The notes under the pieces: model-generated
Told to the model about the DNA's origin: nothing
What the model saw: only the letters and a program-made list of their open reading frames with translations
Databases searched by the model: none
Made by a program: the position numbers and the translations under genes
Origin: Thermoleophilaceae bacterium
GTDB taxonomy: Bacteria; Actinomycetota; Thermoleophilia; Solirubrobacterales; Thermoleophilaceae
Assembly (NCBI GenBank): GCA_030446485.1
Contig: JAUJNF010000010.1
Coordinates: 3,084 to 67,083 of the forward strand
DNA: 64,000 bases
Direction: 5' to 3'
In this document: positions 33,123-43,471 of the stretch, in pieces
Layout: each line of letters begins with the position of its first letter
Numbering within the stretch: the first letter of the stretch is position 1

Positions 33123-35612
33123 CTACTCGTAGGCCAGCGCGTCCAGCACGTCGAGCTGCGACGCCCGGCGTGCGGGCAGCACCGCCGCGAGCACGCCCGC
33201 GAGGGCGGCCAGCACCATGAAGGCCAGGATCGAGAGCACGGGGATGGACAGCTCGAAGCCCTCGTCGCGCAGCGGCTGCATGATCACGGCCGCGAGCAGC
33301 ACGCCCAGCACGCATCCGAGCGCCGCACCCATGATCGAGGTGATCACCGACTCGTACCGCACGATCTGCCGCAGCTGGCGCCGAGACATGCCAATCGCGC
33401 GCAACATGCCGAACTCGCGCGTGCGCTCGTAGATCGACAGCGCAAGGGTGTTCACGATCCCGAACAGCGAGATGAGCACCGACAGCATCAGCAGCACGTA
33501 GACGAGCGCGAGCAGCTGGTTCACCTGGTCGCCCTGCGCCTCCTTGTAGGCCGCGCGATCGAGCGCCTCGGCGGTCGGGAAGCCGGAGTCCAGCACCTTC
33601 GTGACCCCCGCCTCGACGGTGTCCACGTCGGCCCCCTCCGCCACGTCGATGAGCACCACGCCGTCCTCGCGCTCGTCGAAGTCCACCTCCAGCGCCTCGT
33701 TCGGCACGTAGTAGGTGCCGGACAGGGCGCTGGGCCCGACGATCACGCCCCGGACGGCGTATGCCTTGCGCGCCCCCGTCGGCGTCGTGACCCTCAGGGT
33801 GTCCCCCACTCCGCGCCCGTTCTCCTTCGCCCAGTCCTCCTCGACCAGGGCGTCGCCGGTCGCCAGTCCGGTGAGCGTCGCCTCCGAGCCCTCGATGAAG
33901 CTGAGGTTCGACACGTTCGCGAACGTGCGCGGGTCGATCCCCGTGACCGAGACCTGGTCGGGAACGCCCTCGACCCGGCTCTCACTGAAGCGCAGAGGCG
34001 ACACCGCAGCGACGCCATCGACGCCGGCCACCGCTTCACTGGCGGCCGACGGCAGCGGGGAGAAGCCGTCGACGTGCTGCAGGATCAGATCGCCGGCGAA
34101 GTCCTCGTCCACGGTCCGGTCGATCGAGGCCCGCAGGCCGCCGGCGAAGACGGTGGCGAACGTGACGAGCGCCAGGCCCACCATCAGCGCCGCCGCGGTC
34201 ACCGCGGTGCGGCCGGGGCTGCGCATGGTGTTCTCACGGGCCAGGCGGCCCGCGAGGCCCCGCAGCCGCTCGACCGGCCGGCCGATCGCGCTGGCCACCG
34301 GGCGCACGAGCTGCGGGCTGAGCAGGGCGACGCCCAGGAAGATGCCGGCCGCCCCGGCGCCCAGGAGGGCAAGGGCCGTGTTGTCGTCCTCGATCCCTGC
34401 GAAGAGGCCGACGCACAGGACGGCGACCGCCAGCACCACGAGCGCCGCGCCGGCCGGCGCCCGCAACCGGGCCCCGCGCCCCGCGGGCAACGTCGCGCCC
34501 TCCCGCAGCGCGCTGACCGGCGGGACGCGAGTGGCCCGGAGGGCGGGCACGAGGCTCGCCACCACGGTCACGATCGTGCCGATCAGCAGTGAGACGACGA
34601 TCGTGCGCGGGGCCAGCACGGTGCCGGTATTCGGAAGGTCGGCGCCCACCGCCTTGAAGAGCGCGTTCAGGGCGCGGGCGATCAGGAGCCCGAAGAGCAC
34701 GCCCAGCACCGACGCGCTCGCGCCGATCAGGAGCGCCTCGGTCACGACGCTCGTCACGATCTGGCGCCGGCTTGCGCCGATGGTGCGCAGCAGCGCGAAC
34801 TCGCGCGTGCGCTGGGCGACGGTGATCGAGAAGGTGTTGAAGATCGTGAAGCCGCCCACGAAGAGGGCGACCCCCGCGAACACGAGCAGGGCCGTCTTGA
34901 GGAAGCCGAGGTCCTCGGCGATGTCGGTCGACAGCACCTCCGCCTGCTCCTGGCCGGTGCGCACGTCCACCACCGCGGGCAGCACGGCGTCGATCCGCCG
35001 CTTGAGCTCCGCAGGCGAGGTGCCGGCCTCGGCGGCCACCACGATCTCGTCGAACCTGCCCTCCTTGCCGGTGATCGACTGCGCCTCCTCCGGAGTGAGC
35101 ACTGCCACGCTCGCCCCGCCGAAGGACTCGACCTCGCCGAAGGTGGCCACGCCGCTGATGCGGTAGTCGCGCGCCGGCCCTTCGCCGGCGATCGTCAGCC
35201 GGTCCCCCACGGCCAGGCCCTCGCGGTCGGAGGTGAGCTTGTCGAGCGCCACCTCCTCCGCGTTCTCGGGCGGGCGGCCGTCGACGAACTCGAAGGCCTC
35301 GAAGCGGTCGGGGCGCGCCGCGGCCGCGAAGTTGGGAGCGCCGCCGGTCTGCAGCGGCTCGCCGTCCTCGCCGATGAGCGAAACGAGTCCGAAGATCGTG
35401 CCGACGGCCTCCTCGACGCCGTCGACGCCCTGTACCTGCTCGAGGAGCGCGGCATCGAAGGGCGGCGGCTCGTCCTCGAGCTCGACCTCCTCGTGCGGGA
35501 CGATCGATACGTCGGTGCCCTTGTTGCCGGCCTCGAAGATGTCCTCGAAGGAGCGGTTGATCGTGTCGGTGAGCACGTAGGTGCCCGCCACGAGCCCGAC
35601 GCCGAGGACCAC
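33123..35612 (-). CDS. ABC transporter permease (MacB/FtsX type, two FtsX domains)
   Basis: 829 residues from GTG at 35612, the first ordinary start codon. Eight membrane helices fall in two FtsX blocks (about 240-360 and 710-815), each preceded by a large extracytoplasmic MacB periplasmic-core-like domain, plus a central pair near 400-440. The conserved 'ALLRTIGASRRQI' and 'GMLRAIGMSRRQLRQ' helices mark both blocks. Twenty-two codons upstream, down to the ATPase stop, still read like the family N-terminus (LALRGLAARKLRTAL...), so the true start is probably upstream at a rare codon. It forms an exporter or lipoprotein/peptide mechanotransmission pump with the ATPase gene just before it. Confidence 0.9.
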   Translation of the reverse strand: MVLGVGLVAGTYVLTDTINRSFEDIFEAGNKGTDVSIVPHEEVELEDEPPPFDAALLEQVQGVDGVEEAVGTIFGLVSLIGEDGEPLQTGGAPNFAAAARPDRFEAFEFVDGRPPENAEEVALDKLTSDREGLAVGDRLTIAGEGPARDYRISGVATFGEVESFGGASVAVLTPEEAQSITGKEGRFDEIVVAAEAGTSPAELKRRIDAVLPAVVDVRTGQEQAEVLSTDIAEDLGFLKTALLVFAGVALFVGGFTIFNTFSITVAQRTREFALLRTIGASRRQIVTSVVTEALLIGASASVLGVLFGLLIARALNALFKAVGADLPNTGTVLAPRTIVVSLLIGTIVTVVASLVPALRATRVPPVSALREGATLPAGRGARLRAPAGAALVVLAVAVLCVGLFAGIEDDNTALALLGAGAAGIFLGVALLSPQLVRPVASAIGRPVERLRGLAGRLARENTMRSPGRTAVTAAALMVGLALVTFATVFAGGLRASIDRTVDEDFAGDLILQHVDGFSPLPSAASEAVAGVDGVAAVSPLRFSESRVEGVPDQVSVTGIDPRTFANVSNLSFIEGSEATLTGLATGDALVEEDWAKENGRGVGDTLRVTTPTGARKAYAVRGVIVGPSALSGTYYVPNEALEVDFDEREDGVVLIDVAEGADVDTVEAGVTKVLDSGFPTAEALDRAAYKEAQGDQVNQLLALVYVLLMLSVLISLFGIVNTLALSIYERTREFGMLRAIGMSRRQLRQIVRYESVITSIMGAALGCVLGVLLAAVIMQPLRDEGFELSIPVLSILAFMVLAALAGVLAAVLPARRASQLDVLDALAYE

Positions 35613-35678
35613 CGCCAGGGCGGTCAGAGCGGTGCGGAGCTTGCGCGCGGCGAGGCCCCGGAGGGCCAGCCCGGCCGT

Positions 35679-36392
35679 CTACACCACCTCCTTCATCAGG
35701 TCCAGCACCCGCTCGGCGGAGGGCGCCTCGCCGTCGTGCACGACGCGGCCGTCGGCCAGCACCACGATCCGGTCGGCCACCGCGGCGGCCTGAGCGTCGT
35801 GGGTGACCATCACGACCGTCTGTCCGAAGTCGTCCACCGCGTGCCGCAGCAGCCCCAGCACCTCCTCACTGGCGCGCGAATCCAGGTTGCCGGTGGGCTC
35901 GTCGGCGAACACCACGGCCGGCTTGGAGATCAACGCCCGCGCCACCGCTACCCGCTGCTGCTGGCCTCCGGAGAGCTCGGACGGCCGGTGCCTGCGCCGC
36001 TCGGCGAGGCCCACCGTCGTGATCAGCTGGTCGAGCCACTGGGGATCGGGCTTGCGACCGGCGATCGAGAGCGGAAGCACCACGTTCTCCTCGGCCGAGA
36101 GCACGGGCACGAGGTTGAAGAACTGGAAGATGAAGCCGAGCTTGTCGCGCCGAAGCTCGGTGAGGTGCCTGTCGTCGAGCTCCGTGATCTCGGCGCCGTC
36201 GATCGTGACCGTGCCGCCGGTCGGGCGGTCGAGGCCCGCGAGGATGTGCATGAGCGTCGACTTGCCGGAGCCCGACGGCCCCATCACGGCGGCGAAGCGG
36301 CCGTCCGGGAAGTCGAGCGAGACGCCGTCGAGCGCGTCGACGGCCGCATCGCCCTCCCCGTAGCGGCGCCGTATGTCCCGGGCCTCGACCAT
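35679..36392 (-). CDS. ABC transporter ATP-binding protein (MacB/LolD type)
   Basis: 237 residues from the start at 36392. Walker A GPSGSGKST, Q-loop FIFQFFNLVPVLSA, signature LSGGQQQRVAVARAL, Walker B VVFADEPTGNLD and the H-loop VTHD are all intact, with the LTELRRDKLGFIFQ segment typical of the MacB/LolD class. It powers the two-domain FtsX-type permease encoded immediately downstream, with which it must form one transporter. The AAGGAGG near its 3' end (35687-35693) is placed to start translation of that permease. Substrate unknown; members move lipoproteins, peptides or antibiotics. Confidence 0.94.
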   Translation of the reverse strand: MVEARDIRRRYGEGDAAVDALDGVSLDFPDGRFAAVMGPSGSGKSTLMHILAGLDRPTGGTVTIDGAEITELDDRHLTELRRDKLGFIFQFFNLVPVLSAEENVVLPLSIAGRKPDPQWLDQLITTVGLAERRRHRPSELSGGQQQRVAVARALISKPAVVFADEPTGNLDSRASEEVLGLLRHAVDDFGQTVVMVTHDAQAAAVADRIVVLADGRVVHDGEAPSAERVLDLMKEVV

Positions 36393-36440
36393 GGGCCGCG
36401 AAAATACCGCCTGGCCCGGTCCCCCGCTGTGAAGGAGCGG

Positions 36441-37379
36441 TTACCCCTCGGCCGCCCCTCGGAGGAGCCCGTCGATCTCCGCGGCCACCGCCGCGGGGGT
36501 GCTCGCGGTCACGTCGATCTCGGTCACGTTCGGCAGCTTGCGCATCCAGGTGAGCTGGCGCTTGGCGAGGTTGCGCGTGCGCCGCTTCATGGCGTCCGGG
36601 TCGCCCGCCAGCAGCTCCGAGAAGCCGAGGGCCTTGCGGGCGGTCGGCGAGGCGCCCGCTGCGGCGGCGCGGCGGACCTCCTCGACCGCCCCCGCGGCGA
36701 TCATCGCCTCGACCCGCCGGTCGATCGCCTCGTAGAGAGCGGCGCGGGCCATGGTCAGGCCCACGAGGACCGTGGGGTGCCGAGTGGCCTGGCTCCAGAG
36801 CTGGGACCGTTCGCCGCTACCGGGCCCGGTGAGCGCGCCCATCTCGAGCAGCTCCAGCGCGCGGCCGACCCGCGTGCGGTCAGCGGGGTCGATCCCCGCG
36901 GCCGCCTCCGGCGCGCGCGCGGCCCGGGTCGCGTGCAGCTCCCGCGGGCCGCGGGCGGCGATCTGGGCGCCGATCCGCTCCCGCAGCCCGGGCGGGGGTG
37001 GCGCCGCGAGGTCGAGGTGGCTGAGCGCCGCCCTCAGGTAGAGGCCGGTGCCGCCGAGCACGATCGGGCGCCGCCCGGCCCGGAGCGCCGCATCGATCTC
37101 GCCGTGGGCGAGCGGCATGTACTCGCCGGCCGAGAACGACCGCGTGACGGGCACGATGCCCACCAGCCGGTGCTCGAGCCGCTCCTGCTCCGCGGGCGAG
37201 GGAGCGCCGGTGAGAATCTCGAGGCCCGCGTACACCTGGAGGGCGTCGGCGGAGATTGCCACCGGACCCTCACCCGCTCTTCGCATGCGCTCCGCGAGCT
37301 CGAGGGCAACCGCCGTCTTGCCGACGCCGGTGGGGCCGAATATTGCGACGACGCGCGGGTCCCGGCCGGCAGGCATCAC
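36441..37379 (-). CDS. miaA: tRNA dimethylallyltransferase
   Basis: 312 residues from GTG at 37379, or 311 from ATG one codon in (37376). P-loop GPTGVGKTAVA is near the N-terminus, then SADALQVYAGLEILTGAP (DSxQxY-like, here SADALQVY), GGTGLYLRAAL and the C-terminal TRNLAKRQLTWMRKL. It adds the dimethylallyl group to A37 of tRNAs reading UNN codons. miaB, which methylthiolates the same base, lies 28 bp upstream on the same strand, so the two steps are encoded together. The length is normal. Confidence 0.95.
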   Translation of the reverse strand: MMPAGRDPRVVAIFGPTGVGKTAVALELAERMRRAGEGPVAISADALQVYAGLEILTGAPSPAEQERLEHRLVGIVPVTRSFSAGEYMPLAHGEIDAALRAGRRPIVLGGTGLYLRAALSHLDLAAPPPPGLRERIGAQIAARGPRELHATRAARAPEAAAGIDPADRTRVGRALELLEMGALTGPGSGERSQLWSQATRHPTVLVGLTMARAALYEAIDRRVEAMIAAGAVEEVRRAAAAGASPTARKALGFSELLAGDPDAMKRRTRNLAKRQLTWMRKLPNVTEIDVTASTPAAVAAEIDGLLRGAAEG

Positions 37380-37407
37380 CGCCGCCTTCGCGGTTGCCGC
37401 GGCGCGC

Positions 37408-38727
37408 TCAGCCGACCGGCGTGGCCACGCGCGCGCTGCCGGCGAGGGTTTGGCTCGTGGCCGACTCGATCTCGACGTGCGTGAACTCCCCGGGCGCAGC
37501 CGAGCCCACGAAGTTCACCGCCTTGTTGTGGCGTGTGCGGCCACGCACGCGCGCGGGATCGGTGCGTGACGGGCCCTCCACCAGCACCTCCATCGTGCGC
37601 CCGACGAACCGCTGCGCCCGTTCGGCCGCGATGCGCTGCACCGCCTCCACGAGGCGCTCCATCCGCTCGCGCTTCACCGCGTGCGGCAGCTGGTCCGGGT
37701 AGTCGGCCGCGGCGGTCCCGCGCCGCGGGGAGAAGATGAACGTGAACGCCGAGTCGTAGCGCACCTGCTCGACCACCTCGAGCGTCTCCGCGAACTCCGC
37801 CTCGGTCTCGCCCGGGAAGCCGACGATGATGTCGGTGGTGAGCGAGCAGTCGGGCACCAGCTCGCGGATCAGCGCCACCCGGTCGAGGTAGCGCCCGCGG
37901 TCGTAGGTGCGCTTCATGGCCTTGAGGATGCGGCTCGAGCCGGCCTGCAGCGGCAGGTGGATGTGCTCGCAGAGCGAGGGCAGCTGGGCGTGGGCGCGCA
38001 CGACGTCCTCGCGCATGTCCTTCGGGTGGGGGCTCGTGTAGCGGATCCGGTCGATGCCCTCGACGGCGTCGACCATCGCGAGCAGCTCGGCGAACGTGCA
38101 CTTCGAGCCGCGCGGCAGGTCGCGTCCGTAGGAGTTCACGTTCTGCCCGAGCAGCGTCACCTCGCGCACGCCGTCGGCGGCCACGCGCTCGATCTCCGCG
38201 ATCACGTCCTCGGCGCCGCGGCTCACCTCCCGCCCGCGCGTCGAGGGCACGATGCAGTAGGCGCAGCGGCAGTTGCACCCCACCGAGACCTGGACCCAGG
38301 CCTGGAACTCCCGCGCGCGCTTCATCGGCAGGTGGCCGGGGAAGCTCTCGAACTCGAAGTAGCCCTGCGCGCTGAGGCTGTCGCTGGTCAAGAACTCGGC
38401 CAGCCGCGGGATCTGCCCGGGACCGAAGGCCACGTCGACGAACGGGAACTGCTCGAACACCCGCTCCTTCATCGACTGGGACCAGCAGCCACCCACCCCC
38501 ACGATGCGGCTCGGGTCCTCCGTCTTCAAGCGCTTGGCCTCGCCGAGGTGCCCGATGAAGCGGTTGTCGGCCGACTCGCGGATCGAGCACGTGTTGAAGA
38601 GGATGAGGTCGGCCTGTTCGCGGCTCGGGGTCTCGCGGTACCCGAGCGAGTCGAGCATCCCCTTCATGCGCTCCGAGTCGTGCTCGTTCATCTGGCACCC
38701 GAAGGTGGTCAGGTTGTAGGTCTTCAC
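37408..38727 (-). CDS. miaB: tRNA-2-methylthio-N6-dimethylallyladenosine synthase
   Basis: 439 residues from ATG at 38727. The N-terminal UPF0004 domain has three cluster Cys (FGCQMNEHDSE, FNTCSIRE, GVGGCWSQ). The radical SAM motif CNCRCAYC and SSTRGRE-like STRGREVSRG follow, then LLGQNVNSYG, and a TRAM domain closes the protein (VLVEGPSR..VRGRTRHNKAVNF). It inserts sulfur and a methyl group at C2 of i6A37 made by MiaA. All eight expected Fe-S Cys-region motifs are present. It is part of the conserved rny-miaB-miaA order. Confidence 0.96.
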   Translation of the reverse strand: MKTYNLTTFGCQMNEHDSERMKGMLDSLGYRETPSREQADLILFNTCSIRESADNRFIGHLGEAKRLKTEDPSRIVGVGGCWSQSMKERVFEQFPFVDVAFGPGQIPRLAEFLTSDSLSAQGYFEFESFPGHLPMKRAREFQAWVQVSVGCNCRCAYCIVPSTRGREVSRGAEDVIAEIERVAADGVREVTLLGQNVNSYGRDLPRGSKCTFAELLAMVDAVEGIDRIRYTSPHPKDMREDVVRAHAQLPSLCEHIHLPLQAGSSRILKAMKRTYDRGRYLDRVALIRELVPDCSLTTDIIVGFPGETEAEFAETLEVVEQVRYDSAFTFIFSPRRGTAAADYPDQLPHAVKRERMERLVEAVQRIAAERAQRFVGRTMEVLVEGPSRTDPARVRGRTRHNKAVNFVGSAAPGEFTHVEIESATSQTLAGSARVATPVG

Positions 38728-38777
38728 GGGCTCGACGATACCTACGCGGACGGCGCTGGCGCTCGGCGCCCGGGTGG

Positions 38778-40478
38778 CTACTTGGCGTAGTCGACGGCGC
38801 GGCTCTCGCGGATCACCGTCACCTTGATCTGGCCGGCGTACTCCAGCTCCTGCTCCAGATCTCGCGCGATCTGGTGGGAGAGCACGGTGGCCGTATCGTC
38901 GTCAACCACCTCGGGCCGCACGATCACCCGCACCTCGCGGCCGGCCTGCATCGCGTAAACCTTCTCGACGCCGGCGTGACGGGTGGCGATGTCCTCGAGA
39001 TCGTGGAGGCGCTTGACGTAGGCCTCGAGCGACTCGCCACGCGCGCCGGGGCGCGCTCCCGAGAGGGAGTCGGAGATCTGCACGACCACCGCCTCGATCG
39101 TGCGCATGTGGACCTCGTTGTGGTGGGCCTCCATCGCGTGGGCGACGGCGTCCGACTCGCCGAAGCGGCGCGCGAGCTTGCCGCCCACGAGCGCGTGTGG
39201 GCCCTCGACCTCGTGGGTCACCGCCTTGCCCACGTCGTGCAGGAGCGCTGCCCGCCGCGCGGTCTTCGATCCCGCTCCAAGCTCGTCGGCGATCATCGCC
39301 GCGAGCCTGGCGCACTCGACCGAGTGCGCCAGCACGTTCTGCCCGTAGCTCGTACGGAAGTGAAGGCGGCCGAGCAGCTTGATCAGCTCCTCGTGCAGGC
39401 CCCCGACCCCGGCGTCCAGGGCCGCCTGCTCGCCGATCTCGGGGATGCGGCGCTCCATGTCGGCATGGGCCTGCCCGTAGGCGTCCTCGATGCTCGCGGG
39501 ATGGATGCGCCCGTCCTGCAGCAGCTTCTCGAGTGTCAGCCGCGCGACCTCCCGCCGGACCCCGTCGAAGCCCGACAGGACCACCGCCGAGGGCGTGTCG
39601 TCGATGATGAAGTCGATGCCGGTGAGGGTCTCGAGGGCGCGGATGTTGCGTCCCTCGCGGCCGATGATGCGGCCCTTCAGCTCGTCCGAGCGGAGCTGCA
39701 CGACCGACACGGTGGTCTCGGCGGCGTGACCTCCGGCCAGGCGCTGCATGGCGCTCGCGAGAATGCTTCGCGCCCGGCGGTCGGCATCGCGCCGCGCCTC
39801 CTCCTCCACCTGACGGATCAGCCGGGCGCTGTCGTGCTTGAGCCCGTCCTCGAGCTCGCGCATCATGATCTGGCGCGCCTGGCCGGCGCTCAGCCCCGCG
39901 ACCCGCTCGAGCTCGCGCCGCTGCTCGTCCTTGGCGGTATCGAGCCGCCTGGCGCTGTTGTCGAGGTTGCGGGCTCGGTCGTCGGCCGAGCGAGTGGTGC
40001 GCTCGAGCTCGGCGGCCCGGGCCTCGAGCGCCTTGTCGCGGGCCAGGAGGCGCTCCTCCATGCGGGCCAGCTCGGCGCGCCGTTCGCGCAGCTCGGCCTC
40101 GATCTCGGCGCGGTCGGCGGGCGGCGACCCGTTGCTCGCAGCGGCCGGGGCGCTCACGGCCGGGGCGCTCACGGCGGGAGCCCTCGGTGCGGTAGCCGGC
40201 GGTGACGAAGCTGCCGGCCCTGGGGGCGGGGGCGACTCGGTGTCAGGAGCCGCCGGCTCCGGCGCCGGGGCGGCAGCGCCCGGGCCACCGCCACTGGGTG
40301 ACGCGGAAGGGCTCGTCGGTGACGAGGCGGCGTGCGCCGCCGCGTCGCGCGCCCGGGAACCCTCTGCGGCGGAGGCACTCGAAGGCGGGGACGCTGGGGA
40401 CGACGGGCGTCGCGCGAAGATGGCCGCCGCCCCTATGAGGCCCGCCGCGGCGATCAGTGCCGCAAGAACGATCTCCAT
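38778..40478 (-). CDS. rny: Ribonuclease Y
   Basis: 566 residues from ATG at 40478, with GGGGAG eight bases upstream; longer starts lack support. An N-terminal membrane helix (about 3-23) is followed by an unusually long Pro/Ser/Ala-rich segment (about 24-125), including [15 protein letters not shown], then a coiled coil (about 125-225), a KH domain with [15 protein letters not shown], and an HD domain with [12 protein letters not shown]. It starts decay of many mRNAs from a membrane-bound site. Classical actinomycetes use RNase E instead, so this gene helps place the organism. The Pro-rich insert after the membrane helix is longer than in Bacillus RNase Y. Confidence 0.95.
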   Translation of the reverse strand: MEIVLAALIAAAGLIGAAAIFARRPSSPASPPSSASAAEGSRARDAAAHAASSPTSPSASPSGGGPGAAAPAPEPAAPDTESPPPPGPAASSPPATAPRAPAVSAPAVSAPAAASNGSPPADRAEIEAELRERRAELARMEERLLARDKALEARAAELERTTRSADDRARNLDNSARRLDTAKDEQRRELERVAGLSAGQARQIMMRELEDGLKHDSARLIRQVEEEARRDADRRARSILASAMQRLAGGHAAETTVSVVQLRSDELKGRIIGREGRNIRALETLTGIDFIIDDTPSAVVLSGFDGVRREVARLTLEKLLQDGRIHPASIEDAYGQAHADMERRIPEIGEQAALDAGVGGLHEELIKLLGRLHFRTSYGQNVLAHSVECARLAAMIADELGAGSKTARRAALLHDVGKAVTHEVEGPHALVGGKLARRFGESDAVAHAMEAHHNEVHMRTIEAVVVQISDSLSGARPGARGESLEAYVKRLHDLEDIATRHAGVEKVYAMQAGREVRVIVRPEVVDDDTATVLSHQIARDLEQELEYAGQIKVTVIRESRAVDYAK

Positions 40479-40859
40479 GTTCGTGTCTCCCCACTCCAGC
40501 GCCCGGCGCTGGATCGCAAGCCAACGAGCGGTGCAAGGCACCGCGAGACACCGGGACGTGTTCTAGGCGGGGTGGCGCGCGCGCATAACGCGCGGTCGGC
40601 AGGGTGAGGACGCCCTCGTGCTCTCCTCTCGGGTCGGTCCTCGGTTGGGTTGGTGGGTAACGGTCTTGATCAGGGCTTCGCGCCTCAGCGGCGCGCTGCT
40701 CCTTCGGTCGACGGATTTGCCTTGTGCCAGTTCACGTTCAGTCAGGTCTCGCGGCGGCCACGCGGGCCGCTCTCGAGTGCCCAAAGATAGCCGTGTGCGA
40801 ACCGCCGCGCAACCTCTTCCGGGCGCCGTAATGACTTTCGTCAGGCGGCCCGGCCGGCC
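40479..40859. other. 381-bp gap between recA and rny, structured and less G+C-rich
   Basis: Transcription of both flanking genes is toward lower coordinates, so this holds the 3' end of recA and the leader of rny. A small hairpin (TGAC-TTTC-GTCA at 40832-40843, with outer GCCG/CGGC) lies just after the recA stop. Another (CGCGCG, loop CATAA, CGCGCG) lies at 40578-40594. A minus-strand frame of 73 codons from TTG at 40784 exists but has weak third-position G/C and no ribosome site, so it is not called. A regulatory leader or small RNA is possible. No known riboswitch class is recognised. Confidence 0.5.
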
Positions 40860-42008
40860 TCAGGCTGCCTGCTCCTCTGGGGTTTCGGGGACCGGCGCCA
40901 CCGGCATCGAAGCCTCGCCCTCCACGGGCCTCACCGGCTCCATCGGCTCGCCCTCCACCGCCGCGACCACCTCTACGGGCGGCGCCTGGGGCCCCGCCTC
41001 CATGCCCACCGCGACGTAGACCTTCTCCTCGATCGACCGCGCGACCACGGGGTTCTCCCGCAGGTACGCCTTGGCGTTGCCGCGGCCCTGGCCCAGCCGC
41101 TCGTCCTCGTACGAGAAGAACGAGCCGGACTTCTGGACGATGTTGTGCTCGATCCCCAGGTCGAGGATGCAGCCCTCGGAGGAGATCCCCTGGCCGTACT
41201 CGATGTCGAACTCGGCCTGGCGGAAGGGAGCGGCGACCTTGTTCTTGACGACCTTGACCCGCACGCGGTTGCCCACGGCCTCGGTGCCGTCCTTGAGCGT
41301 CTCGATCCGACGGATGTCGAGCCGCTGGGACGAATAGAACTTGAGCGCCCGGCCTCCGGGCTGGGTCTCGGGAGAACCAAACATGACCCCCACCTTCTCC
41401 CGAATCTGGTTCGTGAAGATGCAGAGCGTGTTGGCCCGGTTCAGGTTGCCGGCCAGCTTGCGCATCGCCTGGCTCATCATCCGGGCCTGCAGGCCGACCG
41501 TCTGATCGCCCATCTGCCCCTCGAGCTCGGCGCGCGGCGTGAGGGCGGCGACCGAGTCGATGGCCACGACGTCGATGGCCCCGGAGCGGATGAGCAGGTC
41601 GGCGATCTCGAGCGCCTGCTCGCCGTGGTCGGGCTGGGAGACGAGCAGCTCGTCGACGTCGACCCCGATGCGCTTGGCGTAGAGGGGGTCCATGGCGTGC
41701 TCGGCGTCGATGAAGGCACAGATGCCTCCCTGCTTCTGGGCCTGGGCGAGCACGTGGTAGAGCAGCGTCGTCTTGCCCGACGACTCGGGACCGAAGACCT
41801 CGACGATGCGGCCGCGCGGTATGCCGCCCACGCCGAGCGCCAGGTCGAGCGAGAGGGCGCCCGTTGGTATGGCCGCCACCTTGACGGCGGCCTCCTCGTC
41901 CCCCATGCGCATGATCGAGCCCTTGCCGAACTGCCGCTCGATCTGGGTGAGCGCGCCGTTCAGCGCCGAATCGCGGGCCTTGGCGGCCTTCTCCTGCTCC
42001 TTGTCCAT
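40860..42008 (-). CDS. recA: Recombinase RecA
   Basis: 382 residues from ATG at 42008. Walker [10 protein letters not shown], the [10 protein letters not shown] strand, L2-region [27 protein letters not shown] and the full C-terminal core are all conserved. The acidic/Pro-rich tail ([14 protein letters not shown]...) is somewhat long. It drives homologous recombination and LexA cleavage in the SOS response. No recX follows, although it does in many actinobacteria. cinA lies upstream on the same strand, an arrangement seen in several phyla. No actinobacterial-type SOS box (GAAC-N4-GTTC) is evident in the 125 bp upstream. Confidence 0.97.
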   Translation of the reverse strand: MDKEQEKAAKARDSALNGALTQIERQFGKGSIMRMGDEEAAVKVAAIPTGALSLDLALGVGGIPRGRIVEVFGPESSGKTTLLYHVLAQAQKQGGICAFIDAEHAMDPLYAKRIGVDVDELLVSQPDHGEQALEIADLLIRSGAIDVVAIDSVAALTPRAELEGQMGDQTVGLQARMMSQAMRKLAGNLNRANTLCIFTNQIREKVGVMFGSPETQPGGRALKFYSSQRLDIRRIETLKDGTEAVGNRVRVKVVKNKVAAPFRQAEFDIEYGQGISSEGCILDLGIEHNIVQKSGSFFSYEDERLGQGRGNAKAYLRENPVVARSIEEKVYVAVGMEAGPQAPPVEVVAAVEGEPMEPVRPVEGEASMPVAPVPETPEEQAA

Positions 42009-42133
42009 GTCTCCGTGCTCCTCGTCGTCTTAGAGCCCGACAAGCTAGAGGCGGGTTCGGACGCCTTGATCACGCGAATGTGACGAAGTCGCGCGGGGCG
42101 TGTGACAAGTCCAGTCGCCCCCTCGGCCGGTGC

Positions 42134-43444
42134 TCACACCGGCAGTTCCTCCCCGCGCAGCAGCCGCCGCAGCATGTGCATCGCCACCGTGGTCGAGCGG
42201 TCGCGGATCTCCCCGCGGTCCCCCGGAAGGGTGGTGTCGCGGGCGAGCACCGAGCCGTCCGCCAGGCGAGCCGACCAGCACACGTAGCCCACCGGCTTGG
42301 CCTGGGTGCCGCCGTCCGGCCCGGCCACGCCGGTGATCGCAAGCGCGGTGTCGGCGCCGAAGCGCGCGAGCGCCCCGTGGGCCATCGCGTCCGCCACCTC
42401 CGGTGAGACCGCGCCGTGACGGGCGATCAACGCCGGATCCACGTCGAGCAGCCCCGCCTTGGCCTCGTCGGCGTAGCTCACCACCCCACCCGCGAAGTAC
42501 GCGGAGGCGCCCGGCCGCTCGGTCAGCCGCGCGGCCATCAGCCCGCCCGTGCAGGACTCGGCCACCGCCATGCGGCGCCCTGCCAGCAGCGCGGCCACCT
42601 GGTCGTCCACCAGCGAGCCGTCCGTCGAGAACAGCGTGCCTGCGTGACGCGAGGCGATCGCGTCGCGCAGGCCCTCCCATGCGGAGGCGCCCTCCTCGTC
42701 GTAGCGCACCACCACCTCGACCTCCCCCCGGCGCAGGCAGGTGGTGATCTCGAGCCGCTCGAAGCCGGGAAGCTCCGGCTCGGCCACCCGCAGGGTCTCG
42801 GCGATCTCCGACTCGGGGATCCCGAACAGCCGCAGCATCCGCTGCTCGTAGTGCTCGGCGCCCCGGGAGGCCGCCCCGAACGCGTTGGTGCCCACCGCGA
42901 CCGGCCACATCGCGTGCAGCTCGCGCGGCGGCCCGGGCAGTACCACGACCGTCGGCCCCTCGACGCCATCGGCCGGCGGCACGACCACTCCCGGCGCGGT
43001 GCCCACCGGATCGATCACCGTCGCGCCCTCGGGAATCGTGGCCTGCTTGCGGTTGGCCACGCGGATCGTCTCCGGGTCGACGTTCGGCCAGCGCTTCATC
43101 AGCGGTGCGAGGATCTCCGCGATACGGGCCTCGAGCCGCTCGTCCAGCACCATCGGCCGGCCGCAGAAGCGCGCCACCACCTCGGTGGTGAGGTCGTCGG
43201 CGGTCGGCCCCAGGCCGCCGCTCGTGATCACGATGTCCATGCCCCGGGCGGCCATGAAGCGCAGTTGGGCCTCCATGTCCTCCGGCCGGTCCCCGCAGAT
43301 CGTGATGTGGGCGAGCTCGATGCCCTGCTCCAGCAGGCGGTCGGCAAGCCACGGGCCGTTGCGGTCGCGCACCCTGCCCGTGAGCACCTCGGTGCCGGTC
43401 ACGACGATGCCGGCCCGGGCGCTCACCGCCCGATCATGCCGCAC
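42134..43444 (-). CDS. cinA: CinA-family protein (nicotinamide-nucleotide amidohydrolase type)
   Basis: 436 residues from GTG at 43444; GTG at 43426 is an alternative start six codons in. The N-terminal MoaB/Mog-like COG1058 domain (about 10-175) has [12 protein letters not shown] and [14 protein letters not shown]. The C-terminal CinA domain (about 275-430) has the nucleophile Ser in [14 protein letters not shown] and [10 protein letters not shown]. CinA domains hydrolyse NMN or related nucleotides (pyridine salvage), and the full protein is often competence-linked. It lies 125 bp upstream of recA on the same strand. The length is normal. Confidence 0.94.
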   Translation of the reverse strand: MRHDRAVSARAGIVVTGTEVLTGRVRDRNGPWLADRLLEQGIELAHITICGDRPEDMEAQLRFMAARGMDIVITSGGLGPTADDLTTEVVARFCGRPMVLDERLEARIAEILAPLMKRWPNVDPETIRVANRKQATIPEGATVIDPVGTAPGVVVPPADGVEGPTVVVLPGPPRELHAMWPVAVGTNAFGAASRGAEHYEQRMLRLFGIPESEIAETLRVAEPELPGFERLEITTCLRRGEVEVVVRYDEEGASAWEGLRDAIASRHAGTLFSTDGSLVDDQVAALLAGRRMAVAESCTGGLMAARLTERPGASAYFAGGVVSYADEAKAGLLDVDPALIARHGAVSPEVADAMAHGALARFGADTALAITGVAGPDGGTQAKPVGYVCWSARLADGSVLARDTTLPGDRGEIRDRSTTVAMHMLRRLLRGEELPV

Positions 43445-43471
43445 CGGCCAGCGCGCCTCGGCCGAACGGCC

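Noticed and set aside
40700..40760. c-di-AMP (ydaO-type) riboswitch before rny
   Set aside because: Only the short match AATCCGTC is present on the minus strand; the other conserved blocks of that class are missing.
40563..40784. 73-codon minus-strand gene in the rny leader
   Set aside because: It starts at TTG without a ribosome site, third codon positions are not G/C-rich as in neighbours, and it matches no family. More likely untranslated leader.
41950..42133. SOS box upstream of recA
   Set aside because: A GTTC occurs at 42055-42058 but no GAAC lies four bases away, so the actinobacterial LexA palindrome is absent. Control may be different, but no site can be claimed.
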